Positions 20,767 through 31,705 are shown, counted from the stretch's first letter. The stretch: 64,000 bases of DNA from Spiroplasma cantharicola (GCF_001281045.1 NZ_CP012622.1:62001-126000); one strand, 5' to 3'. Made by a program: numbers and translations. Notes: generated from the letters alone by a model not told the origin.

Positions 20767-20772
20767 TATAAT
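20767..20772 (+). promoter_or_regulatory. ssrA -10 box (TATAAT)
   Basis: A perfect TATAAT ends eight bases before the first base of the mature tmRNA at 20781, the right distance for transcription to start at or near the mature 5' end. The -35 is not obvious. Confidence 0.6.
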
Positions 20773-20780
20773 ATATGTAT

Positions 20781-21196
20781 GGGGGTGTCCCGGTTTCGAC
20801 AGGATACAGCTGACTCATAACTGCAGTGGTCTGGTAGACCTTAATACTTCTAGGTTTGATAAAATGCAAACGAAGAAAAAAATGAATTTGAAATGCCAGC
20901 ATTTATGATCAATAATGCATCAGCTGGAGTTGCTTTAGCAGCTTAATAAACTTTTTTAAAGTTTATAGTGTTTCAACGTTATGAAGTGTGTTTGTGCTTC
21001 ATTGATTAACGTATTACCTAGCACAATAGAACAAATGACTCTAATAATAAGTTTGTTTGAAAAATCATTATTAGCGCTAAAAATTTAAATCTTGTTGGCT
21101 CTGTTGGTTTTTTAGCGTAAGTTAGAGACAACTAAACTGTAGACGTTATGGGTTGGAGTATTTTGGACGCGGGTTCGATTCCCGCCATCTCCACCA
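20781..21196 (+). ncRNA. ssrA: tmRNA
   Basis: tmRNA rescues stalled ribosomes and tags their products. The 5' end GGGGGTGTCCCGGTTTCGAC pairs with the 3' end CATCTCC ahead of ACCA (seven pairs with two G-U). The T arm GGGTTCGATTCCC lies at the 3' end and CCA is encoded, ending at 21196. The tag reading frame runs 20866-20943 with stops TAA TAA: 26 codons, first residue Ala, beginning ANEEKNEFEM and ending SAGVALAA. Its partner smpB is upstream. The interior contains hairpins consistent with the pseudoknot region, for example ATAAACTT with AAGTTTAT at about 20946-20965. Confidence 0.97.
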
Positions 21197-21240
21197 TTTT
21201 TTTATGCTTAATTGCTTTATAAGAAAGGAATGTAATTTAT

Positions 21241-23187
21241 ATGGATATTATAAATGTTTTGATTACATGTCTTTCTTATACAGCAATTATTGCTTTTTGT
21301 TATACATTACTTTGAGGTTTAACAAGACATCTTTTTAAAAAAATAGAAGTGTATTATGAAATTCTTTTAGGTTTTATTTTAGGTTTTGTATCAACTTTTT
21401 CTCTTATTATAATTTCAATATTGGGAATTAATACTGGAAATTTAGGTATAACAATTTTATTGCCAACATTCTTATATTGAGTTGCAATTGTCTTTATTTC
21501 TCCATTTAGTGGAATTGGAATTCTAGTTTGTAATATTTTAAATTTAGCTGTTTTTTCTTCACTCTTTAGCGATTACTTTGGTAAGCCAACTGGTATTTGA
21601 AATATAACAATGCTTACATTAGCTTATATAATTCCTCTTGTGAATTATATAATTTCAACTTTTTGAATTAAAATCTCAAAGTGATCAAGTTGATCTATAA
21701 CTACAATTAGTATACTTATAGTTGGCCTAATTTGAGCATTATCTACAATCAAAACTGCACCATCACTTGATAATTTAGCCAACTTACTTTTTTGATTAGG
21801 AAGTGGTTATTTGGCTTATGCATATATTGCAGTTATAAATCAAATTTATTTACATGCATTAAAACTTCAAAATATTGTAGTTTATGATAATACTTATTAT
21901 TTGAATTTTACTTCAGCACATGATCAAATTTTAAATAAAATTCAAGATGAAAAATATAAATATGGCTTATATATAACTTACTTTATTTCAAATTTTGAAA
22001 AATTTGAATCAAAGGTTAATGGTTATATAAGAGAGCAAGTTGTAAATTCAATTTCAGAAGAAAGTTACAATTTACTACAAGAAGAATTTCCTAAAGCAAT
22101 ATTTTTTAAACCAAATTATAAAACTTTTGGTGTGTTTGTGCCTTTTGAATTAAAAGAAGATTTTAGTGAAAAAAATAATTTAAAACTGGAGAAAATAAAA
22201 AGTATTTTTTCTACAGTTAATACTTCATTTAATATTAGTAATTATAAAATTAGTGTAAAGTTAAAATCAGTTTGCTCTTTTTATGGTTTGCATTCAAATA
22301 ATTTAGATACTCTATTAGAATATAATTTACATGTTGAAAATGATTTACTACTTAAATATCAAGATGAAAATATTGTTGTTAATCCAATGGAAATAATAAA
22401 AGAGAAAAATCAAAATAAGAAAATGTTATCTTTAAATGAAATTGCTAATTTAAATCAGTTTGTAACTTTGTTTGAACCGATATACTATACAAGAACAAAT
22501 GATTTTGAATATTATTTTTTAAATGGTCTTATAGATGGTTTAGAAATAAATGCAGATGAGTTTTCTCAAAAAAATAAATTAATATTTGATATGGGATTAT
22601 CAACATTATTTTTAAGATATACTTCATTTCACTCATTAAAAAAAATGGCTAAGCAAAGTGAAAAAATAAAAAATAAAAAATTCTTTATAAGCTATGACAG
22701 TAATTATTTATCAGATAAAGAATTTGATGCTGAAGAATTTATTTTAAAATTAAAAAATCTTAAAATAGATTTATCAAAAATAGTACTTAATTTTGATATA
22801 AATAAAGAAGTAGATGATAAAAAAGAATTAGAAAAAAATATTGAAAAATTGAAAAGTCACTCAATACAAATATCAATAAGTAATTTTGGTTCACTTAAAA
22901 CTGATTTTGCTTTATTAAACTCTTACAAACCAGAATTTATTTTTTTAGAAAATGAAATATCAAAAAAAATAAATTTTGTTAAGGAAAATGAAAAAATAGT
23001 AATTGAAAGTCTTAAAATAGCAAATAAATTGGAAGCAAAATTAGTAGCTTCTTCAGTAAATAGTTATTTAATTTATAAACATCTTAAACTTTTAGGAGTA
23101 GAATTATTCACTGGTGAACTAATTGGAAGTTCAGTAGAACCTAGAGAAAATATTTCAGATGAGTTAAAATATTTATTAAATAAATAG
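21241..23187 (+). CDS. Membrane protein with degenerate GGDEF-like and EAL-like domains
   Basis: A 648-residue protein. Residues 1-205 form about six to seven membrane helices. Residues 240-345 resemble a GGDEF fold (YFISNFEKFESKVNGYI matches the D-x-x-x-F-K region), without a GGDEF motif. Residues 405-635 follow the EAL phosphodiesterase pattern in order: FEPIYYTR at the start, SISNFGSL where DDFGTG should be (547-552), a PEFIFLE strand where lKID normally lies, ASSVN in place of AEGVE (603-607), and LGVELFTGELIG in place of the lG-QGYl end. All metal and catalytic acids appear lost. A role as a pseudo-enzyme sensor is inference. TGA-Trp codons hide the N-terminal third. mgtE starts 20 bases downstream. 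Confidence 0.65.
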
Positions 23188-23207
23188 AAAATTAGGGAGG
23201 ATATATT

Positions 23208-24650
23208 ATGTTAGAAAGAGAAGAAAAATTAAAGACGTTAAGTGAAGAAATTGAAAAGGTAATTAATGCAAATAATATTAAAGAATTAAGAAAGTTAGAA
23301 GAGGAGCATTACCCTCAAGATATTGCAGAAGCTCTTGAAAAATTGGAAGATAAAATTACAATTGTGGCATTAAGATTATTTACAAATGATACAAGTAGTG
23401 AAATATTTCCTCACCTTGATGCAGATATACAAGAGGAAATAATAAATAAAATGTCTTCTAAGCAAGTAAGTCTATTATTTTCTGAATTATATACAGATGA
23501 TATTGTTGATATATTAGAAGAGATGCCTTCAAACATAGTTAAAAAAATTTTAAGATCTTCAACTCCAGAAACTAGAGCTCAAATAAATAGTATTTTAAAA
23601 TATAATGATGATACTGCTGGAAGTATCATGAGTGTTGATTATACTAGATTCAAAATAAATTGAACTGTAACAGAAGCCATTGAAAAAATAAGAGAAAGAG
23701 ATGAAGAATCGGAAGATCATAATACGTTTTATGTTGTAGATGATTTAAATAATTTAAAGGGAATTGTTGAATTAAAAGACTTAGTCTTTTCAAAAGGTGA
23801 AACTCTTTTATCTGAAATAATGGATGAAAGAGTTATCTTTGCTCGTACAAAAGATGATCAAGAAAGCGTTATAGAGTTATTTAAAAAATATGATATTACA
23901 ACTCTTCCAGTTATTAATGTTCAACAAAAACTTGTAGGTATTGTTACAGTTGATGATGTCTTAGATGTAATTGAAGAAGAAGTAACTGAGGACATTCATA
24001 AAATGGCTGGTATAAGTCCAACAGATGATGAATATTTTAAAACAAGTATTTGAAAAATGGTTAGGTCTAGAAGTGTTTGACTATTACTATTAATGTTATC
24101 TGCAACATTTTCACAAATTATAATTTCAGTATTTATAAAAATTTATCATTCAAAAAGTGGCAGTCAAGGAATCTCAGATCAAAACTCAATAAGTTATATT
24201 ATTATGATTTTATTAGCTCCCTTGTTAACTGTAATTTCTGGAACAACAGGGAATGCTGGAAGTCAATCTTCTACAATGATTGTTCGAGCTTTATCTTTAA
24301 AAGAAGTTGAAACAAAAGATTATGCTAGAGTAATGTGGAAGGAATTTAGAGTAGCTATTATTACAGGTTTAATATTAGTGACAGTTAACTTTGTAAGAAT
24401 GATAATTATTTATTCTATTGAATTTAAAGGGAATTTAAGTAATCCTAACTTATGATATACAATTGCTACAATTTCAATTGCAATGTATTTATCATTAATA
24501 ATGGCTAAATTAGTTGGGGGAACTCTTCCAATAATTGCTAAAAAACTTAAATTAGATCCAGCAATTATGGCATCACCATTATTAACAACTCTTGTTGACG
24601 CATTATCAACAGCTTTATTCTTTTCTGTAGGTTTAATTTTCTTTATATAA
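23208..24650 (+). CDS. mgtE: Magnesium transporter MgtE
   Basis: MgtE is a homodimeric Mg2+ channel gated by its cytoplasmic domains. The 480-residue product has the N-terminal superhelical domain (HYPQDIAEALEKLE, FSELYTDDIVDILEEMP), two CBS domains (about residues 140-265; TTLPVINVQQKLVGIVTVDD in the second), a connecting helix and five C-terminal membrane helices. The conserved pore motif appears as TTGNAGSQSS, and PLLTTLVDALSTALFF matches the last helix. Length is slightly above the 450 typical. TGA-Trp codons occur near 23661, 24051 and 24450. GGGAGG lies upstream. It probably shares a transcript with the upstream GGDEF/EAL-like gene and with trmB 21 bases downstream. Confidence 0.95.
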
Positions 24651-24671
24651 TTTTTTATATAGGAATTTAAT

Positions 24672-25322
24672 ATGAGATTAAGAAATAAAAATTGAACAAA
24701 AAATTTCATTGAAGAAAATTTAAAATACTTAATAACTACAGAAGAAAAAATTAATGCAAGTAAATTATTTTCTAAAAAGCAAGATACTTTTTTAGAAATT
24801 GGTTGTGGTAAAGGTCAATTTATAATTGAACAAGCAAAAAATAAATCTAATAAAAATTTTATTGCTATGGAAAAAGAAACAACTGTAATGGGAGTTGCTT
24901 TAAAAAAAGCTATCAATCAGGAAAATTTTGATCTTAAAAATTTATTATTTTTAAATCGCTTTGCTGAAAATTTGTTAGATATATTTGAGCGGAATTCTTT
25001 AAAAGGAATATTCTTAAATTTTTCAGACCCATGACCAAAAGCAAAACACTTTAAAAAAAGATTAACTTATCTAAAGTTTTTAGAAATTTATTGAGACCTA
25101 TTAGCAGATAATGGTATTATTGAAATTAAAACAGATAATGATCAATTATATGATTTTAGTTTGGAACAAATTAAAGACTCTAAGTTTAAAATTATTTATG
25201 AAACAAATGATTTATATTCTAATAAGGAGTTTCTAAAAGATAATATTCAAACCGAGTATGAACAGAAGTTCTATGCACTTGGGAAAAAAATTAAAAAAAT
25301 TGTAATAAAAAAAGAGGTTTAG
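24672..25322 (+). CDS. trmB: tRNA (guanine-N7-)-methyltransferase
   Basis: TrmB makes m7G46 in tRNA variable loops using S-adenosylmethionine. The 216-residue protein opens MRLRNKNW (as many TrmB do), has the SAM-binding LEIGCGKGQFI (about residues 41-51), the catalytic block FLNFSDPWPKAKHFKKRL and a late GIIEIKTDN. Two of the Trp codons are TGA, so no long standard-code frame exists. Its last four bases overlap the convergent minus-strand gene, and a terminator stem begins inside its last codons. Confidence 0.93.
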
Positions 25323-25346
25323 TTTTTTTCTATAACCTCTTTTTTT
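25307..25346. terminator. Bidirectional terminator inside overlapping 3' ends of trmB and the 25319 gene
   Basis: A 13-bp stem (25307-25319 with 25334-25346, core GAGGTT / AACCTC) with a 14-base loop has an A-tract on the left and a T-tract on the right. It spans the stop codons of both converging genes. Confidence 0.75.
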
Positions 25347-25873
25347 GGTGGATTTTTAATAAATTCCAAATATTGATTTCTAAATTCCTCATTTTGTGAA
25401 ATTAAGTATTTGTTAATTTCAAAAAATAAATATAAATAAATAACATTTATAATAAAAATAATTAAATAGATTCATCAAGTTTCAGAAGCATTTTGTACTC
25501 AAGATACTTGATTAATCACTGAACCACTTGTCATTTCAATAAAGAAAGCTCCGATTGAAAATATAGTTATAAAGATAGATACAAACCTACTTTTCAAAAT
25601 TCTAATTTCTTTGTCATCTGTTTCTGTATTTGTTATAACTTCTATATTGTAAAATAGAGAAATAGATATTTTGCTTAAGTTTGTTAATAGACAGACCATA
25701 TAGACTAATAAAAAATTTAAATTGAATTGACAAAACAGAGATATTTTTTTTCTTAATTCTAAACCACTCATACTCAGAATTATAATTGAAGAAATAACCA
25801 TAAAAGATAATGTCAATGAAGCAAATCATAGTATTGGTTTTCTCAAATCCTTTTTAATTATTTTAAAGTCCAT
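25319..25873 (-). CDS. Membrane protein, function unknown
   Basis: A 184-residue minus-strand protein. Hydrophobic segments occur at about residues 14-34, 48-68, 96-116 and 130-150. There is a polar cytoplasmic loop NTETDDKEIRILKSR and a charged C-terminal tail ending NPPKKEVIEKN. TGA is Trp in three places (the WW pair near residue 130 among them), so only the first 105 codons are open with the standard code. GGTGA is a modest RBS. I do not recognise the family. It converges on trmB with a four-base overlap and diverges from the riboswitch-controlled transporter operon. Confidence 0.75.
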
Positions 25874-25890
25874 TTTTTTCACCTTTTTAT

Positions 25891-25920
25891 ATTATATTTT
25901 ATTATTGTTAAAATTGTAAA
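25891..25920 (-). promoter_or_regulatory. Promoter of the 25319 membrane protein gene
   Basis: On the minus strand, TTTACA (25920-25915) and TATAAT (25896-25891) are separated by 18 bases, a good vegetative promoter 18 bases before the start codon. Confidence 0.6.
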
Positions 25921-25959
25921 ATAATATAAATATAATTCTTTTTTTCAAAGTATTCATTC

Positions 25960-25965
25960 TATAAT
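25960..25965 (+). promoter_or_regulatory. Probable -10 box of the nucleoside transporter operon
   Basis: TATAAT at 25960 would start RNA at about 25972, just before the riboswitch aptamer at 25987. A second TATAAT at 25931 is the alternative. No consensus -35 is seen for either. Confidence 0.45.
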
Positions 25966-25986
25966 AAAGGTGTAAATTAAATAAAA

Positions 25987-26049
25987 GCTTTTATAAGTCG
26001 ACATAAAGGGTTGATGTTTCTACAATGTACCAATACATTACCTAAAAGC
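25987..26049 (+). promoter_or_regulatory. Purine-family riboswitch aptamer (guanine / 2'-deoxyguanosine type, variant)
   Basis: The 63-base element has P1 (GCTTTTA 25987-25993 / TAAAAGC 26043-26049), a TATAA-like junction, and P2 (GTCGAC / GTTGAT, two G-U pairs) with a 7-base loop ATAAAGG ending in GG. It continues with the diagnostic GTTTCTAC junction, then P3 with CC in its loop (able to pair with the L2 GG) and ACCTAA as the last junction. The base matching the specificity position 74 is C, as in guanine or 2'-deoxyguanosine sensors; adenine sensors have U. The junction otherwise departs from consensus (ACC where GAC is expected). It precedes a nucleoside transporter, which fits. Confidence 0.75.
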
Positions 26050-26055
26050 AAAAAT

Positions 26056-26093
26056 TAAAGGAATTTTTAATTTACATATATAAAGTCCTTTTT
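26056..26093 (+). terminator. Riboswitch expression-platform terminator
   Basis: AAAGGA (26057-26062) can pair with TCCTTT (26086-26091), followed by T residues, between the aptamer and the lipoprotein gene. A competing AAAAATT / AATTTTT hairpin just downstream of P1 suggests a switch between terminating and antiterminating folds. Confidence 0.5.
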
Positions 26094-26153
26094 ATCAAAC
26101 ATAATAGCAATAATTAGTTTACACAAATAAATAAATATAGGAGAAAAAACGAA

Positions 26154-27536
26154 GTGAAAAAATTACTTTCAGGATTAATGGCTGGGGTTGTTGTTTGCTC
26201 ATCAACTTCTAGTCTAGTTTCGTGTAGTAAATTATCTGCAATATCAGAAATATATTTAGTAACAGATGCAGGTAAAATCTCTGATAAGTCTTTTAATGAA
26301 TCAACTTTTAAAGCAGGAAATGAATTCCTTCAAGAAGTTCTTCAAAGAAAAGATTGAAAAATATCTAAAATTGAACCAGAAAATAGTAGTTCAAAAGTAA
26401 TGAAAAATCAATATAGAAATGCAAGAAATAATGGAGCAAAAATTATTTTGTTACCTGGATTTCACCATGCAATGCCTGGAGAAGGTGAAAACTATGCTCC
26501 ACAAGTTATGAGTGAAAAAGGTTCCACAATTTTTCTAGATGGAGAAAGTTCAGCTACTAATGAAATTGGATTTAGTTTTAGAGGAGACATTTCTGGCTTT
26601 TATGCTGGAATGAGTTCGATAATTTGGGGTCTCCAACAAGGAAATAAATATAAGGAAATTTCTCTTGGTTCATTTGGTGGAATATCAAATCCAAGGGCAG
26701 TTGATGCATTTATTGTTGGATATTTAGCAGCTATTGAAGTTTTCAATGAACTTAAAAAAACTGATGAAGGAAAAGCAAAGCTTAAAGATTTTGGTTTAAA
26801 TGATGAGGCATATGCCAAAAAAGTCAAAATGACCCAAAGTCAATTTCCTAATTCTCCATCAGATGCAAGTTGATATTCTAATTCATTCCAACAAGGAGAT
26901 GGATTAGTTGTATCAAGTACTTTGATGCAGAATGGTGCTAACTTTATAATGCCAGTTGCAGGACCACAAACTATAGACGTAGTTGGTCTTTCAAAACAAA
27001 AAGATGGAGGAGATACTGTCAAAGTGATTGGTGTAGATACTAATCAAGCAGAAGCATTTCCTCAAAATAAAAATATGTTTTTAACAAGTGCTGAAAAAGA
27101 TCTTCAGAATGCTACAATAGCTGGTTTAGCACATACACCATATTGAATTGAAAAAGATATAGAAGTTGTTGGAAAGACAGCCACTTACTTAAAAGGTAAA
27201 ATAAATTTAACTGAAAAAAATGAAGAAACAGGAAAGTTTGAATCAGTAGAAATTGATGATGAATTCCCTTGAAGTGAGTTGGAATGAAAAGAAGGTAAAG
27301 TTGGAAGAACACTTTGAGTTGGTGGAAATATGTCAGCTGGAGGCAACAATTTAGCTACTCCAGAATTAAAAGAAAAAATTCTTTTAATTTTTGAACCAGA
27401 CGTATTAACACAAGCTTCAATAGAATTGTTTGAAACAATTGATAACAATGCATTTGAAAAATCGTTAATTAATGAAAAAACAATTAAGGCTTATGCTGAT
27501 AGAATTTTAAATGGTTCTGCAGGAGGTGCTTTCTAA
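26154..27536 (+). CDS. BMP-family lipoprotein, substrate-binding protein of a nucleoside ABC transporter
   Basis: A 460-residue lipoprotein. The start is GTG, 10 bases after AGGAG. The signal peptide MKKLLSGLMAGVVV is followed by the lipobox SLVSC (Cys24). The mature part begins with EIYLVTDAGKISDKSFNESTF, the BMP/PnrA opening that binds a nucleoside. IILLPGFHHA, GGISNPRAVDAFIVGYLAA and VIGVDTNQAEAFP follow in family order. Solute-binding proteins of this family bind purine nucleosides in other bacteria; the upstream purine riboswitch and downstream deoD agree. It is about 100 residues longer than typical BMP proteins. The ATPase gene begins immediately after the stop. Confidence 0.88.
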
Positions 27537-29084
27537 ATGGCTAAATATGCAATTGAAATGGAAGATATCTCAATGATTTTTAATAAAAAAGTTATTGCAA
27601 ATGAAAACATTAATTTTAAAGTTGAAAAGGGAGAAATACATTGTTTAGTTGGTGAAAATGGTGCTGGTAAGTCAACACTAATGTCAATTCTATTTGGTAT
27701 CTACCAACCAACAAAGGGTATTATTAAAATAAATGGTAAAGAAGAAATAATTACTTCTCCAATAAAAGCAACAAAATTAGGAATAGGAATGGTACATCAA
27801 CATTTCAAAATGATTGATATTCTTCCTGTTTGAAAAAATATTGCTTTAGGTGTTGAAGATGTTATTGGCTGAGAATTTATTAATAAAAAAGCAGTTATTG
27901 AAAAAACTACTGAATTAATGCACAAATATAATTTAGAAGTGGATTTAAATAAAAAAGTTCAAAATATATCTGTAGGTATGAAACAAAGAGTTGAAATTTT
28001 AAAAATATTATACAGAGATGCAGATATTCTTGTTTTTGATGAACCAACAGCTGTATTAACACCAGCAGAAATTGATGGATTATTAGATGTTATGTTGGAA
28101 TTTAAAAAAATGGGTAAGACAATTATCTTTATTACTCATAAATTTGCTGAGATAGAAAAAGTGGCTGATAAAGCAACTGTAATACGAAAGGGAAAATATA
28201 TTGGTACTTATGATGTTAAAAAAATAGGTATTAAAGATATTTCAAAAGCTATGGTTGGAAGATCCCTTGTTGAAGTTAAAAATAATTCAACAGCAACTGT
28301 GGGCGAAACTGTAATTAAGTTTGAAAATATTAATGTAAAAAAACATAGTAATAATAAAGTCATTGGTCTAAAGAATTTTAATTTAGAATTAAAGGAAGGC
28401 GAAATAGTTGCTATTGCTGGTGTTGAAGGTAATGGCCAAAATGAAATTGCTTCGGTTCTTAGTGGATTAACAAAACCATTAAGTGGAAAAATATTTTATA
28501 GAGGTGACGATATTACAAAATCTTCAGTTTCAAAAAGATATTTAAAAAATAAAATGAGTTTTATTCCAGAAGATAGGCATGAACATGGATTAGTTTTGGA
28601 TGCAAATATTATAAATAATACAACACTACAAGATATTTCAACTAACAAATATAGTAAGTGGTGATTTGTAAATTTTGCAAAAGTTCAAAATCATACTCAA
28701 AAAATAATTAAAGACTATGATGTAAGAAATGCCGATTCAGGATTTAGAATTGCAAGAGATTTGTCTGGAGGTAATCAACAAAAGGTTATTATAGGACGAG
28801 AGCTTTCAAGAGAAAATGATTTTATAATTATTTTTCAACCTACAAGAGGGTTAGATGTTGGTTCAATAGAATTTATACATCAACAGATTTTAAAAGCAAA
28901 AGAAGAAAGAAAAGCAATATTGTTAATTTCATATGAACTTTCAGAAGTAATGCAATTAGCAGATCAAATTGTTGTTCTTAACTCTGGAAATATTATTGGT
29001 AAATTAGATAAAAAAGAAGCGACTAAAGAAAAAATTGGTCAATTAATGACTTCGAATATGGAAGGAGTTAGTACAAATGTTTAA
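27537..29084 (+). CDS. Nucleoside ABC transporter, tandem ATP-binding protein (NupO/RbsA type)
   Basis: A 515-residue ATPase with two ABC modules. The first has intact Walker A (GENGAGKST), an ISVGMKQR signature and Walker B with DEPTA. The second has a degenerate Walker A (GVEGNGQNE, no Lys), a good LSGGNQQK signature and FQPTRGLDVGS where DEPT is usual, so the catalytic Asp-Glu pair reads Phe-Gln. Asymmetric sites of this kind are normal in sugar and nucleoside CUT2-like importers. It powers the two permeases encoded next. Start directly abuts the lipoprotein stop; the stop overlaps the next start by eight bases. Confidence 0.93.
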
Positions 29085-30780
29085 AGTTAAGTTATGAACT
29101 CTAAAAGTTAAAACAGAAGCATTTGTAAAGTCCCCTGGTTTTTTAGAAAAATTAGGTTTTGTAAAATCTTCTGTAATATCAATTGTACTTGGTCTTTTAG
29201 TTGGGGTTCTATTCATATTCAGTAACGGAGAAAATGGATTTGCTTTCTTAGGAACTGCATTTGTTAGAGCTTTATCAACAAATGTTGATAGAACATTAGT
29301 TTATTTTGGAGTATACATTTTAATTGGATTAGGATTAGCTCTCGGATTTAAATTAAAAATATTTAATATGGGTGGTTCGGGACAAATTCTTTCAGGTTTA
29401 TTAATGTCTTATTTAATAATGAGTTCGATAGGTAATGATACAAAAAACGCTTTTCTGATTTTTATAATGTTTATAATTTCAGGAATGTTAATATCTGTAC
29501 TTTGTGGAGCAATGAAAGTTTATTTAAATGTTCATGAAGTGGCTTCATCAATATTACTGAATTGAATATTTTGATATTTATTAAAATGATATATGACTGT
29601 ATCAGGAACACCAGCAGCGTCACCTTCATTAAATGAATCAATGGCTATGTTAGGTAATTCACTTTGAGCGTTATGCGTTATGTTAGCATTAATATCTGTT
29701 GTAGTAGTATATATTATATTTACATTTACTACAACTGGATATAAAGTTAAAGTAATTGGTAATTCACCAACAGCTGCAAAATATGCAGGTATTAAGAGTC
29801 AATATTACATTCTAATGGTTATGGCAATACAAGGAGCTTTAATTAGTATGGCTGGTTTCTTTTATTACTTTTTAATTCAAGGAAGTGTAACTTTTAATAA
29901 GGACTTAGTTCCTCAACTTGGTTTTGATGGAATTCCTATTGCACTAGTTGCCTTTAATAATATTTTGGGTATTGTGCCAATTGCGTTCTTTTGAGCAATT
30001 GTTAAAGAGGGTGCTGCTGTTGCAATTACAACACCTAACTTTAATAATTTACAACCAGAAGTTGCTGACTTAATCTTTGGAATTATAATTTATTGTTCAA
30101 CACTTTATGTAATATTTATTAAATTAAATTTATGAACTAAAATAAAAGAAAAATTATATCTTGAAAAAGATATAATTACAAAAAATCAAATTGGAGTTTA
30201 TAAATTAGAAATTAAAAGTATCAAAAAATTAATTAAAGAAATTCCCCATTTAGAGGATTTAGTAGCAATTAAAGAAGAAATTAAAAAAACTTCAAGAAAT
30301 GACAAACAAAAAATAAAAGATTTATCTTATCAATATAATGAATTAAAAACTTTTCATCATAGAAAACATTTAAAAAATATTGAAGCAATAAAACAATTAA
30401 TTCATGATGCAATTGAAAATGGGTATAGAAATTATCGATTAAATTCTATTAATGGATTATGAATTAACTTCAATAATCAGAAAATTGGAAAACAATTTGT
30501 AGCTTTAGACATAATAATTGAGAAAATAAGTGATTATGATAAAAATGAAAAATCAATCATTTCTCAAGAATGTAAAGAGTTGATTGAAAATACAAAAAAA
30601 GAAATAAGTGTTTTAAAAGAAAGTTATCTTGCTTCAAAATTAGAAGCAAAAAATTTCTTAAAAGATTTAAAAAATGAATACAAAAAAAACTTAAAAGAAA
30701 ATCAGGATACTGAAAAAATTAAAAAAGAATATTTTGAAAGATTAGTGGAGGTGAAAGATAAATATGACAGACTTCATTAG
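29077..30780 (+). CDS. Nucleoside ABC transporter permease 1 with long C-terminal coiled-coil extension
   Basis: A 567-residue permease of the BPD_transp_2 family. About residues 1-355 hold eight to ten membrane helices, with MGGSGQILSGLL, LNVHEVASSILLN and YKVKVIGNSPTAAKYAGI as conserved markers. The remaining 210 residues are hydrophilic, Lys/Glu rich and strongly helical (for example KELIENTKKEISVLKESY), predicted as a coiled coil in the cytoplasm. Ordinary permeases of this family end soon after the last helix, so the tail is an addition. Many TGA-Trp codons fall within the membrane helices. It overlaps the next permease by 17 bases. Confidence 0.9.
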
Positions 30781-31705
30781 TGCATTGTTTAGTGATACAT
30801 CTACTTTCTTTGCAATATTTATGTTAGCAGCAATTGCTGGTATGTTTTCAGAAAGGTCTGGAGTTGTAAATCTTGGTATTGAAGGGTTTATGACAATGGG
30901 AGCTTTAGGTTATAGTTTATTTGGGTTTGCAGTGCATTCATCTGGTGCTGAAATAAGTCAATGATGACAATTAATTGGATTATTTGTTGGAGCTGTAATG
31001 GGAGGATTACTATCATTATTGCATGCGTTTACGGCAATAAAATTAAAGGGAGATCAAATTATTTCTGGTACTGCCATAAATATCTTAGCTCAAGGAATTG
31101 CTTTAGTTCTAGCAACTTCAACATTAACAGGTCCAGAAAATTATATTTCAACTGGATTTATGGTAATTGGAATTGGATCAGGAATTAATATAATAATTAC
31201 ACTATACTTAGTTATAGCAATAATTATTTCTTTAATAGTAGGATTTTACTTTACATTTACAAAAACAGGTACAAGACATATAGCAGCTGGTGAAAATCCT
31301 CATGCTTTAGATTCAGCTGGAATTTCAGTTACAAAATACAGAGTAGTTTGTATATTGATTTCTGGAATGCTTGCAGGTTTAGCAGGAGCAATATTTGTTG
31401 TATCAAGACTATTAGGTAGTTTTGCAGGTTCAGTGCAAGGTTATGGTTATATTTCTCTTGCGATTATGATTTTAGGACAATGAAGAATTAGTATGATTGC
31501 TTTATTCTCATTTGTATTTTCATTAATGTTTGCCTTTGGTACAAGATTACCAGTAATTGAAAATGCTGGAAATTGAATGAAAACAAATGGATCACTGTTT
31601 AGAATCTTACCATTTGTGATGTCTTTGGTTATTATGATGATTTTTGCAAGAAAATCAAAACCACCAAAAGCCAATGGAATCCCATTTGATAAAACACAGA
31701 GATAA
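30764..31705 (+). CDS. Nucleoside ABC transporter permease 2
   Basis: A 313-residue partner permease with about nine membrane segments. Markers of the family are MFSERSGVVNLGIEGFM, GDQIISGTAINILAQGIA and HIAAGENPHALDSAGIS (the cytoplasmic coupling loop to the ATPase). It forms the membrane pore with permease 1. The start overlaps permease 1, with GGAGGTGA in front. A strong terminator follows, and deoD begins 75 bases downstream of the stop, behind its own RBS. Confidence 0.93.
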
